A stretch of 64,000 nucleotides of DNA, from the NCBI RefSeq assembly GCF_016892765.1, contig NZ_JAFEMD010000015.1, forward strand, positions 1 through 64,000, written 5' to 3'. The stretch comes from Microvirga arvi (GTDB lineage: Bacteria; Pseudomonadota; Alphaproteobacteria; Rhizobiales; Beijerinckiaceae). A model generated the notes under the pieces. That model saw nothing but the letters and a program-made list of their open reading frames with translations, had not been told where the DNA came from and searched no databases. Shown in pieces: positions 56,706 to 64,000 of this stretch (position 1 is its first letter; each line of letters starts with the position of its first letter). A program made the position numbers and the translations under genes.

Positions 56706-58499
56706 TCAACCCTCGGCCTTGCGGTTCACATCCCGGGCCTCAAGATAGCGAGACACGGCCGCTCCGATCGTCGGGAAGAACCGCGTTTCGTCGAACCATG
56801 CCTGCAGGCCGAACCTCTTCAGCTTATCCTTGACCGGGTCCTTCAGTTCGGCGAAGCAAAACTCGATACCCTTCGCCTGCAAGGCCTGATCGAGCTCGGT
56901 TAAAGCATCGGCGGCGGTTACATCGATGCTGGTGACGGGCGCCGCCGCGACCACGACGCTTCGAACAGGAGTTGGCGATTCCGCCACTGCGGCGAGAACG
57001 CGTTCGCGGAACAGTTCCGCGTTGGCGAAGAACAGAGGAGCGTCCCAGCGGAACAGGACGAGGCCAGGAATACGACGAGCCTCGGGGTAGCGTGTGACGT
57101 CATGATAGCCCTCGACGCCGGCAGGGCGGCCCAGGATCGCAGAGTAGGGACGCCAGCCGTCCCACAAGAACTCGATGGCCGCGATCACGATTGCTAAGCC
57201 GATCCCAGGAATGGCACCGAACACGGCCACGCCGACGAAGCAGGTGATCGACAGCCAGAATTCCCAGCGTTGGATGCGATAGATCCGCCTGAGATCCGTC
57301 ACCTCGAACAATCCGATGGCGGAAGCGATGACGACGGCGGCCAAGGCCGCCGTAGGAAGGTTGCGCAGGAGGTTGGGAGCCACGAGCAGCAGCAGGGCAA
57401 TGGTAAGCGCACCCGCAACGCTTGTCAGTTGCGTGCGGGCTCCGGCAGCCTCGGCGACAGGCGTACGCGAGCTGCTGCTGCTGATGGGAAATCCCTGGAA
57501 GAAGCCGGTCGCCAGGTTGGCGGCACCAAGTCCCACCATCTCCTGGTTGGGATCGACTTTCGTGCCGAGCCGTGCGGCATAGGCGCGGGAGAGCACGCTG
57601 GTGTCGGCGAACGACACCAGGGCAACGGCGCAGCCCCCGATCAGCACGGGAACGATGTCGTTGACCCCGATCCAGGGGATTGCGAAGCCGGGAAGACCTT
57701 GCGGAAGCGATCCCAAGATCGCCACGCCATGGCGTTCCGCAAGATCGAGCGTGCCAACGAGGATGGCTGCACCGACCACAGCAACCAGGAGGCCGGGCAC
57801 CCGCTTGCTGCCCCGCAGCAGCAGGATCACCACCAGCGTCGCGTTCCCAATTGCGAAAGCCGCCCAGTTCGTCCTGCCTTCCAGGATCGCTTCGCCAGTG
57901 GCCCACAGATCCCGCAGCGGTCCCGTAGTTTCGACCGAGAAGCCGAAAAGCTTGGGCAGCTGGCTGATCATCACAGTCAGGGCGATGCCGTTCATGTAGC
58001 CGTAGCGGATCGGCTTTGACAGGAGTTCGGTTACGAAGCCCAGACGTGCCATTCCAGCTAGGATGCACACCGTTCCCGATACGAGAGCCATCATGCCGCC
58101 CAGGGCGACGGCACGCTGCGGATCCCCGCCGGACAGCGGAAGCACGACGCCGAGGATGACGGCGGCAAGGGCCGAGTCCGGGCCGAGAACAAGGATGCGG
58201 CTCGGGCCAAACACGGCATAAACAAGCAACGGGACGATCGTGGCATAAAGGCCGCAGATCCCCGGCAGGCCGGACGCCACGGCGTAGGCGATTCCGACCG
58301 GAACCAGCATTGTCGCCAGCACCAGTCCGGCCACGAGATCGTGGCCCAACCATCCCGCCTCGTACCGGAGCAGGGTTTGCAATCCCGGCATCCAGCGCAG
58401 CCATCCATCGACATCACCAGTCGTGCCTTCGCTCGCGCGCGCGGTCGAGGCTGCCTCCCTCCATCCTGGCAAGGCCCCTTTGCGATCACGAGCGGCCAT
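56706..58499 (-). CDS. SulP-family anion transporter with STAS domain
   Basis: 597 residues: about 11-12 membrane segments (GLVLATMLVPVGIAYAVASG, SFADTSVLSRAYAARLGTKV) and a C-terminal STAS domain (about 445-560, with TSIDVTAADALTELDQAL). SulP carriers move sulfate, bicarbonate or other anions. It sits between PPK2 and CYTH, suggesting phosphate- or pH-related anion flow (inference only). Confidence 0.94.
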   Translation of the reverse strand: MAARDRKGALPGWREAASTARASEGTTGDVDGWLRWMPGLQTLLRYEAGWLGHDLVAGLVLATMLVPVGIAYAVASGLPGICGLYATIVPLLVYAVFGPSRILVLGPDSALAAVILGVVLPLSGGDPQRAVALGGMMALVSGTVCILAGMARLGFVTELLSKPIRYGYMNGIALTVMISQLPKLFGFSVETTGPLRDLWATGEAILEGRTNWAAFAIGNATLVVILLLRGSKRVPGLLVAVVGAAILVGTLDLAERHGVAILGSLPQGLPGFAIPWIGVNDIVPVLIGGCAVALVSFADTSVLSRAYAARLGTKVDPNQEMVGLGAANLATGFFQGFPISSSSSRTPVAEAAGARTQLTSVAGALTIALLLLVAPNLLRNLPTAALAAVVIASAIGLFEVTDLRRIYRIQRWEFWLSITCFVGVAVFGAIPGIGLAIVIAAIEFLWDGWRPYSAILGRPAGVEGYHDVTRYPEARRIPGLVLFRWDAPLFFANAELFRERVLAAVAESPTPVRSVVVAAAPVTSIDVTAADALTELDQALQAKGIEFCFAELKDPVKDKLKRFGLQAWFDETRFFPTIGAAVSRYLEARDVNRKAEG

Positions 58500-58536
58500 C
58501 CTGTTCCGCCCTCCTGTGTCTCCGGCCGCGCAGTCT

Positions 58537-59376
58537 TCAATACCGTGACGGCACGATGTGCGTTGCGGGCAGCCCGTCTTCGGCTCCCTTCGGCCGCGGC
58601 TCGGCCTTCGGCACCTTTGGCAGCTCGACTTTGACCTTCTTGTAAGGGATCTGGCCGAGCATGTGCGCGATCAGATTCAGTCTGGCCCGACGCTTGTCGT
58701 CCGAGGGCACGATGTACCAGGGGCAGCTCGACGTGTCGGTTCCACGCAGCATGCTCTGATAGGCGAGGGTGTAGTCCCACCAGCGGCGCACCGACTCGGT
58801 ATCCATCGGGCTGAGCTTCCAATGCTTCACGGGGTCGTCGATGCGGTCGGCGAACCGCCGGCGCTGCTCATCCTGGCTGACATCGAGAAAGTATTTGAGC
58901 AGGATGATGCCATTGTCGACGATCTCCTGCTCGAAGGACGGCACGAGGCGCATGAAACGCTCGTATTCGTCGTCACCGCAGAAGCCCATCACGCGCTCGA
59001 CCCCAGCACGGTTGTACCAGGACCGGTCGAACAGGACGATCTCGCCGGCTGCCGGGAAGTGGGCAATGTAGCGCTGAATGTAGAGCTGGCTCTTTTCGCG
59101 CTCGGTCGGCGCCGGCAGGGCAACATGCCGGAAAACCCGGGGGCTGACCCGCTGGGTGATCCGACTGATCACCCCGCCTTTTCCGGCCGTGTCCCGGCCT
59201 TCGAAGATCACGATGATCCTGGCGCCTGTCGCCTTGACCCAGGTTTGCAGGCGCACGAGCTCCACCTGGAGCCGTCTCAGCTCGCTCTCGAATTCCTTTC
59301 GCTTCATGGCTGGAGCCGGATCATTCGTCTCTTCGGCAGCGGTTTGCTTCTGCTTCAAGGCGTCTCGTTGGTTCAT
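58537..59376 (-). CDS. ppk2: Polyphosphate kinase 2 (PPK2)
   Basis: 279 residues: Walker A FEGRDTAGKGG, lid/Walker B FDRSWYNRAGVERVMGF and KYFLDVSQDEQRRRF. This is a one-domain class I-type PPK2, which uses polyphosphate to phosphorylate nucleoside diphosphates. The ribosome site is AAGGAGT. It is the first of a same-strand run PPK2-SulP-CYTH. Confidence 0.95.
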   Translation of the reverse strand: MNQRDALKQKQTAAEETNDPAPAMKRKEFESELRRLQVELVRLQTWVKATGARIIVIFEGRDTAGKGGVISRITQRVSPRVFRHVALPAPTEREKSQLYIQRYIAHFPAAGEIVLFDRSWYNRAGVERVMGFCGDDEYERFMRLVPSFEQEIVDNGIILLKYFLDVSQDEQRRRFADRIDDPVKHWKLSPMDTESVRRWWDYTLAYQSMLRGTDTSSCPWYIVPSDDKRRARLNLIAHMLGQIPYKKVKVELPKVPKAEPRPKGAEDGLPATHIVPSRY

Positions 59377-59423
59377 CGCAGACTCCTTCCGTCATTGCTT
59401 TGCATGACTGGATCAAGAACGCC

Positions 59424-60311
59424 TCATTGCGTCTTTGCCTGACCATTCGGCCGCATCTCCACTAGCAATGGGCTTTGCCGCCACCACAAGGCCAACAGGA
59501 ATGATCCGAGCAGTTGCACGAGCCCATAAGCCAGCACCGCCGTAACGGCGGATGGACCGGCAAAACCGCCGGCTGTGATGACCAAGCCAAGGCCGACGTT
59601 GCGGATTGAGGTTGTGAGCGCCACTGCCCTGCGGGCCTCGTCTCGGCGCCCGCCCGCACACCAACCAGCCCCAAGGCTGACGCCCAGCAGCATCAGCATG
59701 GCGAGAATCCCGCCAAGCCGGATGTCCAGCAGTTGCGGAAGATACGCGGTGAGGATCGCAGCCAGGGTTGCCGCATTGAGAACCTTGCCGACGGCAACTG
59801 CCGGGGCGAGCAGGCTCGCGGCCCAATCCGGCCGCCAATGGTTGACAGCGAGCCCCGCGCACAGGGGGAGGAACTGGCTCAACAGAATGGCTCCGAGCAT
59901 TCCGGAGGGATCCACATGCAGGTCCGCTCCCTGCGTGGTGAGGGGCAGAAGAAGGGACAAAAGAAGGGGAGCCATGAGCATCGACGACCCCGCCAGGATC
60001 ACCATCAATCCTACGGAGGTTGCGGTCTCTCCTCGGGCGAGGGCTGTCAGGGGTGGGCCATAGGGCGCGCCCGGGCATACGGCGAGGATCAGGATGCCGG
60101 CGGCAGCCATGGGATCGGCATCCACGAGGACGATGAGAAGAACGGCGGCACAGGGGACGACCATGTAGTTCGCCAGGCCAGCGCCAAGAAGCATCCGCCG
60201 CGCGCGCGCCGCACGGATGACGTCCCTGAAACCGACGCTAAGGCCCGTTGCAAACATCATCTCGATCAGCGTGATGGCGACGAGAACGCTGATCAGCTGG
60301 TTTAGGCCCAT
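59424..60311 (-). CDS. Bile acid:sodium symporter (BASS)-family transporter
   Basis: 295 residues, about nine or ten helices: MFATGLSVGFRDVIRAARAR, VCPGAPYGPPLTALARGE, ALTTSIRNVGLGLVITAGGF. The ALTTSIRN block is typical of BASS carriers (sodium-coupled organic acid uptake). ATG 60311 with GGAGG just upstream; the frame is open to 60458 but that part is unlike the family. Substrate unknown; it lies 47 bases upstream of ppk2 on the same strand. Confidence 0.88.
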   Translation of the reverse strand: MGLNQLISVLVAITLIEMMFATGLSVGFRDVIRAARARRMLLGAGLANYMVVPCAAVLLIVLVDADPMAAAGILILAVCPGAPYGPPLTALARGETATSVGLMVILAGSSMLMAPLLLSLLLPLTTQGADLHVDPSGMLGAILLSQFLPLCAGLAVNHWRPDWAASLLAPAVAVGKVLNAATLAAILTAYLPQLLDIRLGGILAMLMLLGVSLGAGWCAGGRRDEARRAVALTTSIRNVGLGLVITAGGFAGPSAVTAVLAYGLVQLLGSFLLALWWRQSPLLVEMRPNGQAKTQ

Positions 60312-60618
60312 CCGCAGTCCTCCATGGTCCGCTCGGGTCCGGATCTCCATGCCGGCCTGCACGGGCCTATCATCATTGCGCGGATTGATCCGAAGGGCTT
60401 GACGCTTTGAGACAAGTCCTTGACCAGATCGGACATGAAGCCAAGCAAGCTTCACCAAATCGCCTCAATTGGAGGTTAACCAATATAACACTTATCAGAG
60501 GCCGAATTGCTCGATGCTGCTCTGAGCCTTGTTTCTCGCTGACGCGTTCGATCATGCCTGCCGTGCAGTTCCGCGGTAACCGTTAGAAGTTGACCTCTGA
60601 GAATTTGGCGAGGCGGCC

Positions 60619-61725
60619 ATGACGATGACCAAAAGCATCGTGACTCCGTTCACGAGTACCGGCCGAGAGAAGATTGAATCAGTCTCACCGGACATTCCGG
60701 CGGAACCCAGGCGGACGCTCCCCCCCGGCTACATCCACCTAGGGGTTGCCAAGGAGATCGTCCCGACCCTCCGGGACTTCGGCCTCGATCCCGATCCGAT
60801 CATCCGAGAGGCCGGGCTCAATCCGCTCCTGTTCGACGATGGCGCGAATGTGATCCCCCATGCAGCCTTGGGCCGACTGCTCACCCTGAGCGTAGCCCGC
60901 ACCAAATGTCCTCATTTCGGGCTGCTGGTCGGTCGGCGCGCCACGATCCTCTCCCTCGGCATGGTCGGGCGCCTGATGCAGCATTCTGAGACGGTAGGCG
61001 ACGCCTTGCGTGCGCTCGTGTCAAACCTCAGCATCCAGAACCGGGGCGCCGTGCCGTCGCTCAACATCAGCCAGGGCATGGCCCTTTTCACCTATTTGGT
61101 TTATCAGTCCGATGCTGAGAGTGCTGACCAGATCTCGGACGGAGCCATTGCGGTCACCGTCAACGCTATGCGCGCCCTATGCGGATCTGACTGGAAACCG
61201 GCCGAGGTGCTGCTGCCCCGGGCCACCCCGACGGATCTGGAGCCGTACCGGCGCCATTATCGGGCTCCCGTCAGGTTCAACCAGGAGATTGCAGCAATTG
61301 TTTTTCCAGCCTGCGACCTGAACCTTCGGATCGCCGGGGCCGACTCCGTGGTGCGCGCCCTGCTGGAGGAGCGGCTCGAGCAAATGAAGGGCGATCCAGG
61401 ATCCGAGTTCTCGGACGACATTCGGCGGTTGCTGCGCACGCGTCTGACCAGCCATCACTGCTCGGCTGACGACATCGCCGACCTGCTGGCGATGCACCGC
61501 CGCACCCTGAGCCGGCGCCTCAAGGACGGCGGCATGGGCTACCGGGCGATTGCCAATGAGGTCCGGTTCGAGATTGCGCGTCAATTGCTGCAGGACACTC
61601 AGGTGCCACTCGGGCAGATCGCGGCTGCGCTCGGCTATTCGGAGGCCAGCGCCTTTACGCGAGCGTTCCGACGCTGGTCGGGTCGGACGCCTAAGGCTTG
61701 GCGAGGTGACGGCCACTCGAACTGA
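60619..61725 (+). CDS. AraC-family transcriptional regulator
   Basis: 368 residues. The N-terminal half is the AraC-arabinose-binding-like domain seen in OruR/ArgR-type regulators (LRDFGLDPDPIIREAGLNPL, LGMVGRLMQHSETVGDALRA); the C-terminal HTH is SADDIADLLAMHRRTLSRRL, then LGYSEASAFTRAFRRWSGRT. It is divergent from the BASS gene and may control it. The start ATG 60619 has GAGG upstream. Confidence 0.93.
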   Translation: MTMTKSIVTPFTSTGREKIESVSPDIPAEPRRTLPPGYIHLGVAKEIVPTLRDFGLDPDPIIREAGLNPLLFDDGANVIPHAALGRLLTLSVARTKCPHFGLLVGRRATILSLGMVGRLMQHSETVGDALRALVSNLSIQNRGAVPSLNISQGMALFTYLVYQSDAESADQISDGAIAVTVNAMRALCGSDWKPAEVLLPRATPTDLEPYRRHYRAPVRFNQEIAAIVFPACDLNLRIAGADSVVRALLEERLEQMKGDPGSEFSDDIRRLLRTRLTSHHCSADDIADLLAMHRRTLSRRLKDGGMGYRAIANEVRFEIARQLLQDTQVPLGQIAAALGYSEASAFTRAFRRWSGRTPKAWRGDGHSN

Positions 61726-61879
61726 CGCGCAGGCGGCCAAAACTGTCAAGCGATTGTCCCGGCCAGTCAAGCAATGGGCTCTGGCGGACCTAAAGTGATC
61801 CTGCGGGCTGTTGATCCGGCGGGGCGCACGGGTGTTCCCACCGTTTCGCTCCCAGAAGAACTCCAGGGAGGATCACACG

Positions 61880-62692
61880 ATGAACCGACGGATCTCTTCG
61901 CATTCGAGCGCTGTGCCCACAAAGTCCGCGTTAGCGCTGCTCGCCGCCATGGCCATCACGGGTGCTCCTGCGCCCGCCGTATGGGCGGCGGAGGGACAGG
62001 CCGAGACCATTCTGAAAGCCATGGCCGATTACGTCAGCCGTCAGGAGAACCTATCGCTGAAGTACGATGCCGATGTCGAAGTCGTGACCCCGGCCGTTGA
62101 GAAGATCCAGTTCAGCGCCTCGGGCGACATCACCCTGAACCGTCCGAACAAGTTCCGCGTCAGCCGCATCGGCGGCTACGCCGATGTCGAATTGATCTCA
62201 GATGGGTCGAATGTGACGGTCTATGACCGTGGCGGCAACAGGTTCGCCCAGGTTCCTGCAGCGGGGACGTTCGATGAGGTTGTCGACAGGCTTCGAACCG
62301 AGGCTCCGCTCGAACTTCCAGGGGCTGATCTCCTGCTGGCGAAGCCCTACGAGGAGTTGATGGCTGGCGTGCTGGAGGCAAAGCATGTCGGACGCGGGGT
62401 CGTCGAGGGCGTTGAGTGCGAGCATCTCGCCTTTCGCAACCTCGACACCGACTGGCAGATCTGGGTAGAGGTCGGCGACCGGCCGGTGCCGCGCAAATAT
62501 GTCATTACGAGCAAGGCGGTCGGCTCAGCGCCCCAATACACATTGCGGCTGCGGGATTGGAAGATTGGCGTCAGCCCGGCACCGGATGCGTTCGCGTTCA
62601 AGCCACCGCAAGGCTCCAGCGGCGTCGCGATCACTCTCCTCAACGACATCGATGACATTCCAGCAGGCGTGATTCCCGGAGGTGCCAAATGA
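61880..62692 (+). CDS. DUF2092 periplasmic protein
   Basis: 270 residues with a signal peptide (cleaved after VWAAE region, about 38). The DUF2092 body (KAMADYVSRQENLSLKYDAD, FDEVVDRLRTEAPLELPGAD, DTDWQIWVEVGDRPVPRKYV) has a lipoprotein-carrier-like beta fold (LolA-like). Role unknown. ATG 61880 with AGGGAGGATCAC. Its stop overlaps the next gene (ATGA). Confidence 0.88.
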   Translation: MNRRISSHSSAVPTKSALALLAAMAITGAPAPAVWAAEGQAETILKAMADYVSRQENLSLKYDADVEVVTPAVEKIQFSASGDITLNRPNKFRVSRIGGYADVELISDGSNVTVYDRGGNRFAQVPAAGTFDEVVDRLRTEAPLELPGADLLLAKPYEELMAGVLEAKHVGRGVVEGVECEHLAFRNLDTDWQIWVEVGDRPVPRKYVITSKAVGSAPQYTLRLRDWKIGVSPAPDAFAFKPPQGSSGVAITLLNDIDDIPAGVIPGGAK

Positions 62693-62988
62693 CTAACCTC
62701 AAGCCGATACGTCTTGCGGGGGTCGCGTTGCTGGCCGCCGGCGCGGCTCTCCTATGGGCCGGCGACAGACCCGTTTCGCCTGGCTCGTTCATCAGCCAGG
62801 CGGAGGCAAGGGTTGGCCGTCCCGCGACGCCCATGAGCTATGCTGGAGTGGCCAGGCGGACCACCCGCAGGAGTGTCGCCTATGGGGCGGCTGCTGGCGC
62901 CGCTGCGGCCGGAGCGTACTACTACGCCGCCCCAGGTTGCCAGCAGGTTGTGAACTCCTACGGCCAGATCGTCTACCGCTGCCCGTAG
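62689..62988 (+). CDS. Small secreted hypothetical protein
   Basis: 99 residues: N-terminal hydrophobic segment (LAGVALLAAGAALLWAG), Arg-rich middle (VARRTTRRSVAYGAAAG), a YYYAAPGCQQVVNSYGQIVYRC end with two Cys that could form a disulfide. ATGA overlap with the DUF2092 gene supports a real, co-translated gene. No family assigned. Confidence 0.78.
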   Translation: MTNLKPIRLAGVALLAAGAALLWAGDRPVSPGSFISQAEARVGRPATPMSYAGVARRTTRRSVAYGAAAGAAAAGAYYYAAPGCQQVVNSYGQIVYRCP

Positions 62989-63014
62989 CTGAACCTGATG
63001 GATAGGAGCGCATT

Positions 63015-64000
63015 GTGGGTTCAATCCAAACGCGGATTTTGGCCGGCACTTTATGGGGACTGATGTTCCTGATCATTGTTCAGGCCGGTGCAGGTCCGGC
63101 CCGCGCCCAAGCTGCTCCGGCAAATCCTCCGCCGCAGGTTCAGGAGCTTCTCCGGCTGATGGATGATCCGGCCACTCGTGCGTGGATCGACCAGCAGAAA
63201 CCGCCGGCAATCCCAAGCGATACGACCTCACCGCAACCGCAGGCTATGAACTCCGAATTGCTGGCGACGCGCGTCGAGGCGATGCGCGCGCATCTGGCTG
63301 CTCTCGCAGCCGCGGTGCCTCGCTTGCCCCAAGAGGTCAAGCGGGCCGCCGGTCTGCTGTCGCAGGAGCTTCAAAGCCGATCCATCTTCGATGTTGCTCT
63401 CCTCGTGCTCGGCTTCCTCGGCCTCGGCGCCGGAGCCGAATGGATCCTCAGGAGAGTGACGGCGTCCGCGCGCCAGCGGTCCCTGTCCCGTCCGGTCGAA
63501 ACAGCGAATGAGCGCGTGCGAATGATCGCCATGCATCTGGTGTTCGGCCTAGCCTATGTCGCACTTTTCGCGTTGGGAAGCATCGGTGCCTTCCTCGTCT
63601 TCGACTGGCCGCCGCTGCTGAGGCGGATCGTGCTCGCCTATCTGTTTGCGGCGTTTCTGTTGCGGTTTGCCCTCCTGATTGGCCGGGTCCTGCTCTCCCC
63701 CCGGGTGGTCGGCCACCACGATCCTGACGTTATTCGAGCCATTCCCATGACCGACGGATCGGCACGGTTCTGGTACCGCTACATCGTGCTGTTCGTTGGC
63801 TGGTTCGCGTTCGGATGGGCGACGATAGAGCTTGTGAGCACCCTTGGATTCTCGCCCGAAGGGCGCCAGCTGGTGGCGTACGTCCTGGGGATTGGTCTCC
63901 TGGCCATTGCGGTCGTGGCCGTCTGGCGACAGCCATCTCCTCCCGCGATTACCTCAGAGGCATCGGAACGATCTCGGCGTCACCATGCTCTCGGAACGTG
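63015..64000 (+). CDS. Membrane protein, likely mechanosensitive channel (MscS/YbiO-like), 3' end outside window
   Basis: Open frame from GTG 63015 with no stop before the window end (328 residues seen). Signal-like segment (LWGLMFLIIVQAGAGPARAQ), a periplasmic linker with coiled potential (about 80-117), then five hydrophobic segments (ALLVLGFLGLGAGAEWIL, GLAYVALFALGSIGAFLVF, LAYLFAAFLLRFALLIGRVL, VLFVGWFAFGWATIELV, VLGIGLLAIAVVAVW). This layout is that of large MscS-type channels; the pore domain would come after the cut. It is 26 bases after the small secreted gene. Confidence 0.75.
   Translation, partial: MGSIQTRILAGTLWGLMFLIIVQAGAGPARAQAAPANPPPQVQELLRLMDDPATRAWIDQQKPPAIPSDTTSPQPQAMNSELLATRVEAMRAHLAALAAAVPRLPQEVKRAAGLLSQELQSRSIFDVALLVLGFLGLGAGAEWILRRVTASARQRSLSRPVETANERVRMIAMHLVFGLAYVALFALGSIGAFLVFDWPPLLRRIVLAYLFAAFLLRFALLIGRVLLSPRVVGHHDPDVIRAIPMTDGSARFWYRYIVLFVGWFAFGWATIELVSTLGFSPEGRQLVAYVLGIGLLAIAVVAVWRQPSPPAITSEASERSRRHHALGT

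Overview
The window is GC-rich chromosomal DNA from an alphaproteobacterium, most likely a Hyphomicrobiales (Rhizobiales) member near Methylobacteriaceae such as Microvirga. This rests on the two HWE-type histidine kinases, the dnaG-rpoD order with a DnaG lacking most of its zinc ligands, the rhizobial-type malonate (mat) operon with its GntR regulator, and nested extragenic palindromes. The genus is inferred; no rRNA is present.

1-21 kb is mostly core. It opens with a small unknown protein, a four-PAS HWE kinase, an orphan HigA-like HTH protein overlapping a double-domain KaiC-like ATPase, and an HWE kinase with a receiver-like N-terminus. Then come dnaG, rpoD with a clear terminator, an LrgA/LrgB pair, a serine hydrolase, a DAACS symporter, a secreted CAP-RTX protein, a fosmidomycin-type MFS pump, a PEP-mutase-family protein, ada, a 2OG-Fe(II) oxygenase-like protein and a class III nucleotide cyclase. 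A glutathionyl-hydroquinone reductase-like gene and a CAU-anticodon tRNA (probably tRNA-Ile2) end this part.

22.8-31 kb, just past the tRNA, is a divergent catabolic or uptake unit. The minus-strand genes are a TIGR04076 protein, an aldo/keto reductase, an NTF2-like protein, a branched-chain-amino-acid-type binding protein, and an aldo/keto reductase fused to a RidA domain. The plus-strand genes are livG-livF-livH-livM type transporter parts. The substrate is unknown.

31-38.5 kb holds a YciA-type thioesterase, an MFS transporter and the malonate module matR / matC-matA-matB. A perfect 14-bp palindrome (33939-33952) lies between the divergent matR and matC.

39-54.4 kb is an accessory sugar-acid region: an aldo/keto reductase, three galactonate-dehydratase-like enolase-superfamily enzymes, a ManD-type mannonate dehydratase, a GntR regulator, a complete family-5 ABC importer (binding protein, two permeases, fused double ATPase) and a uronate-dehydrogenase-like SDR. 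The part from 40 to 45 kb is visibly more A/T-rich and contains a possible decayed gene.

54.5-64 kb returns to ordinary functions: a D,D-carboxypeptidase, a CYTH-SulP-PPK2 gene run, a BASS-type transporter, an AraC regulator, a DUF2092 protein, a small secreted protein, and a membrane protein (likely MscS family) cut by the window end. I saw no CRISPR array, transposase, phage gene or rRNA.
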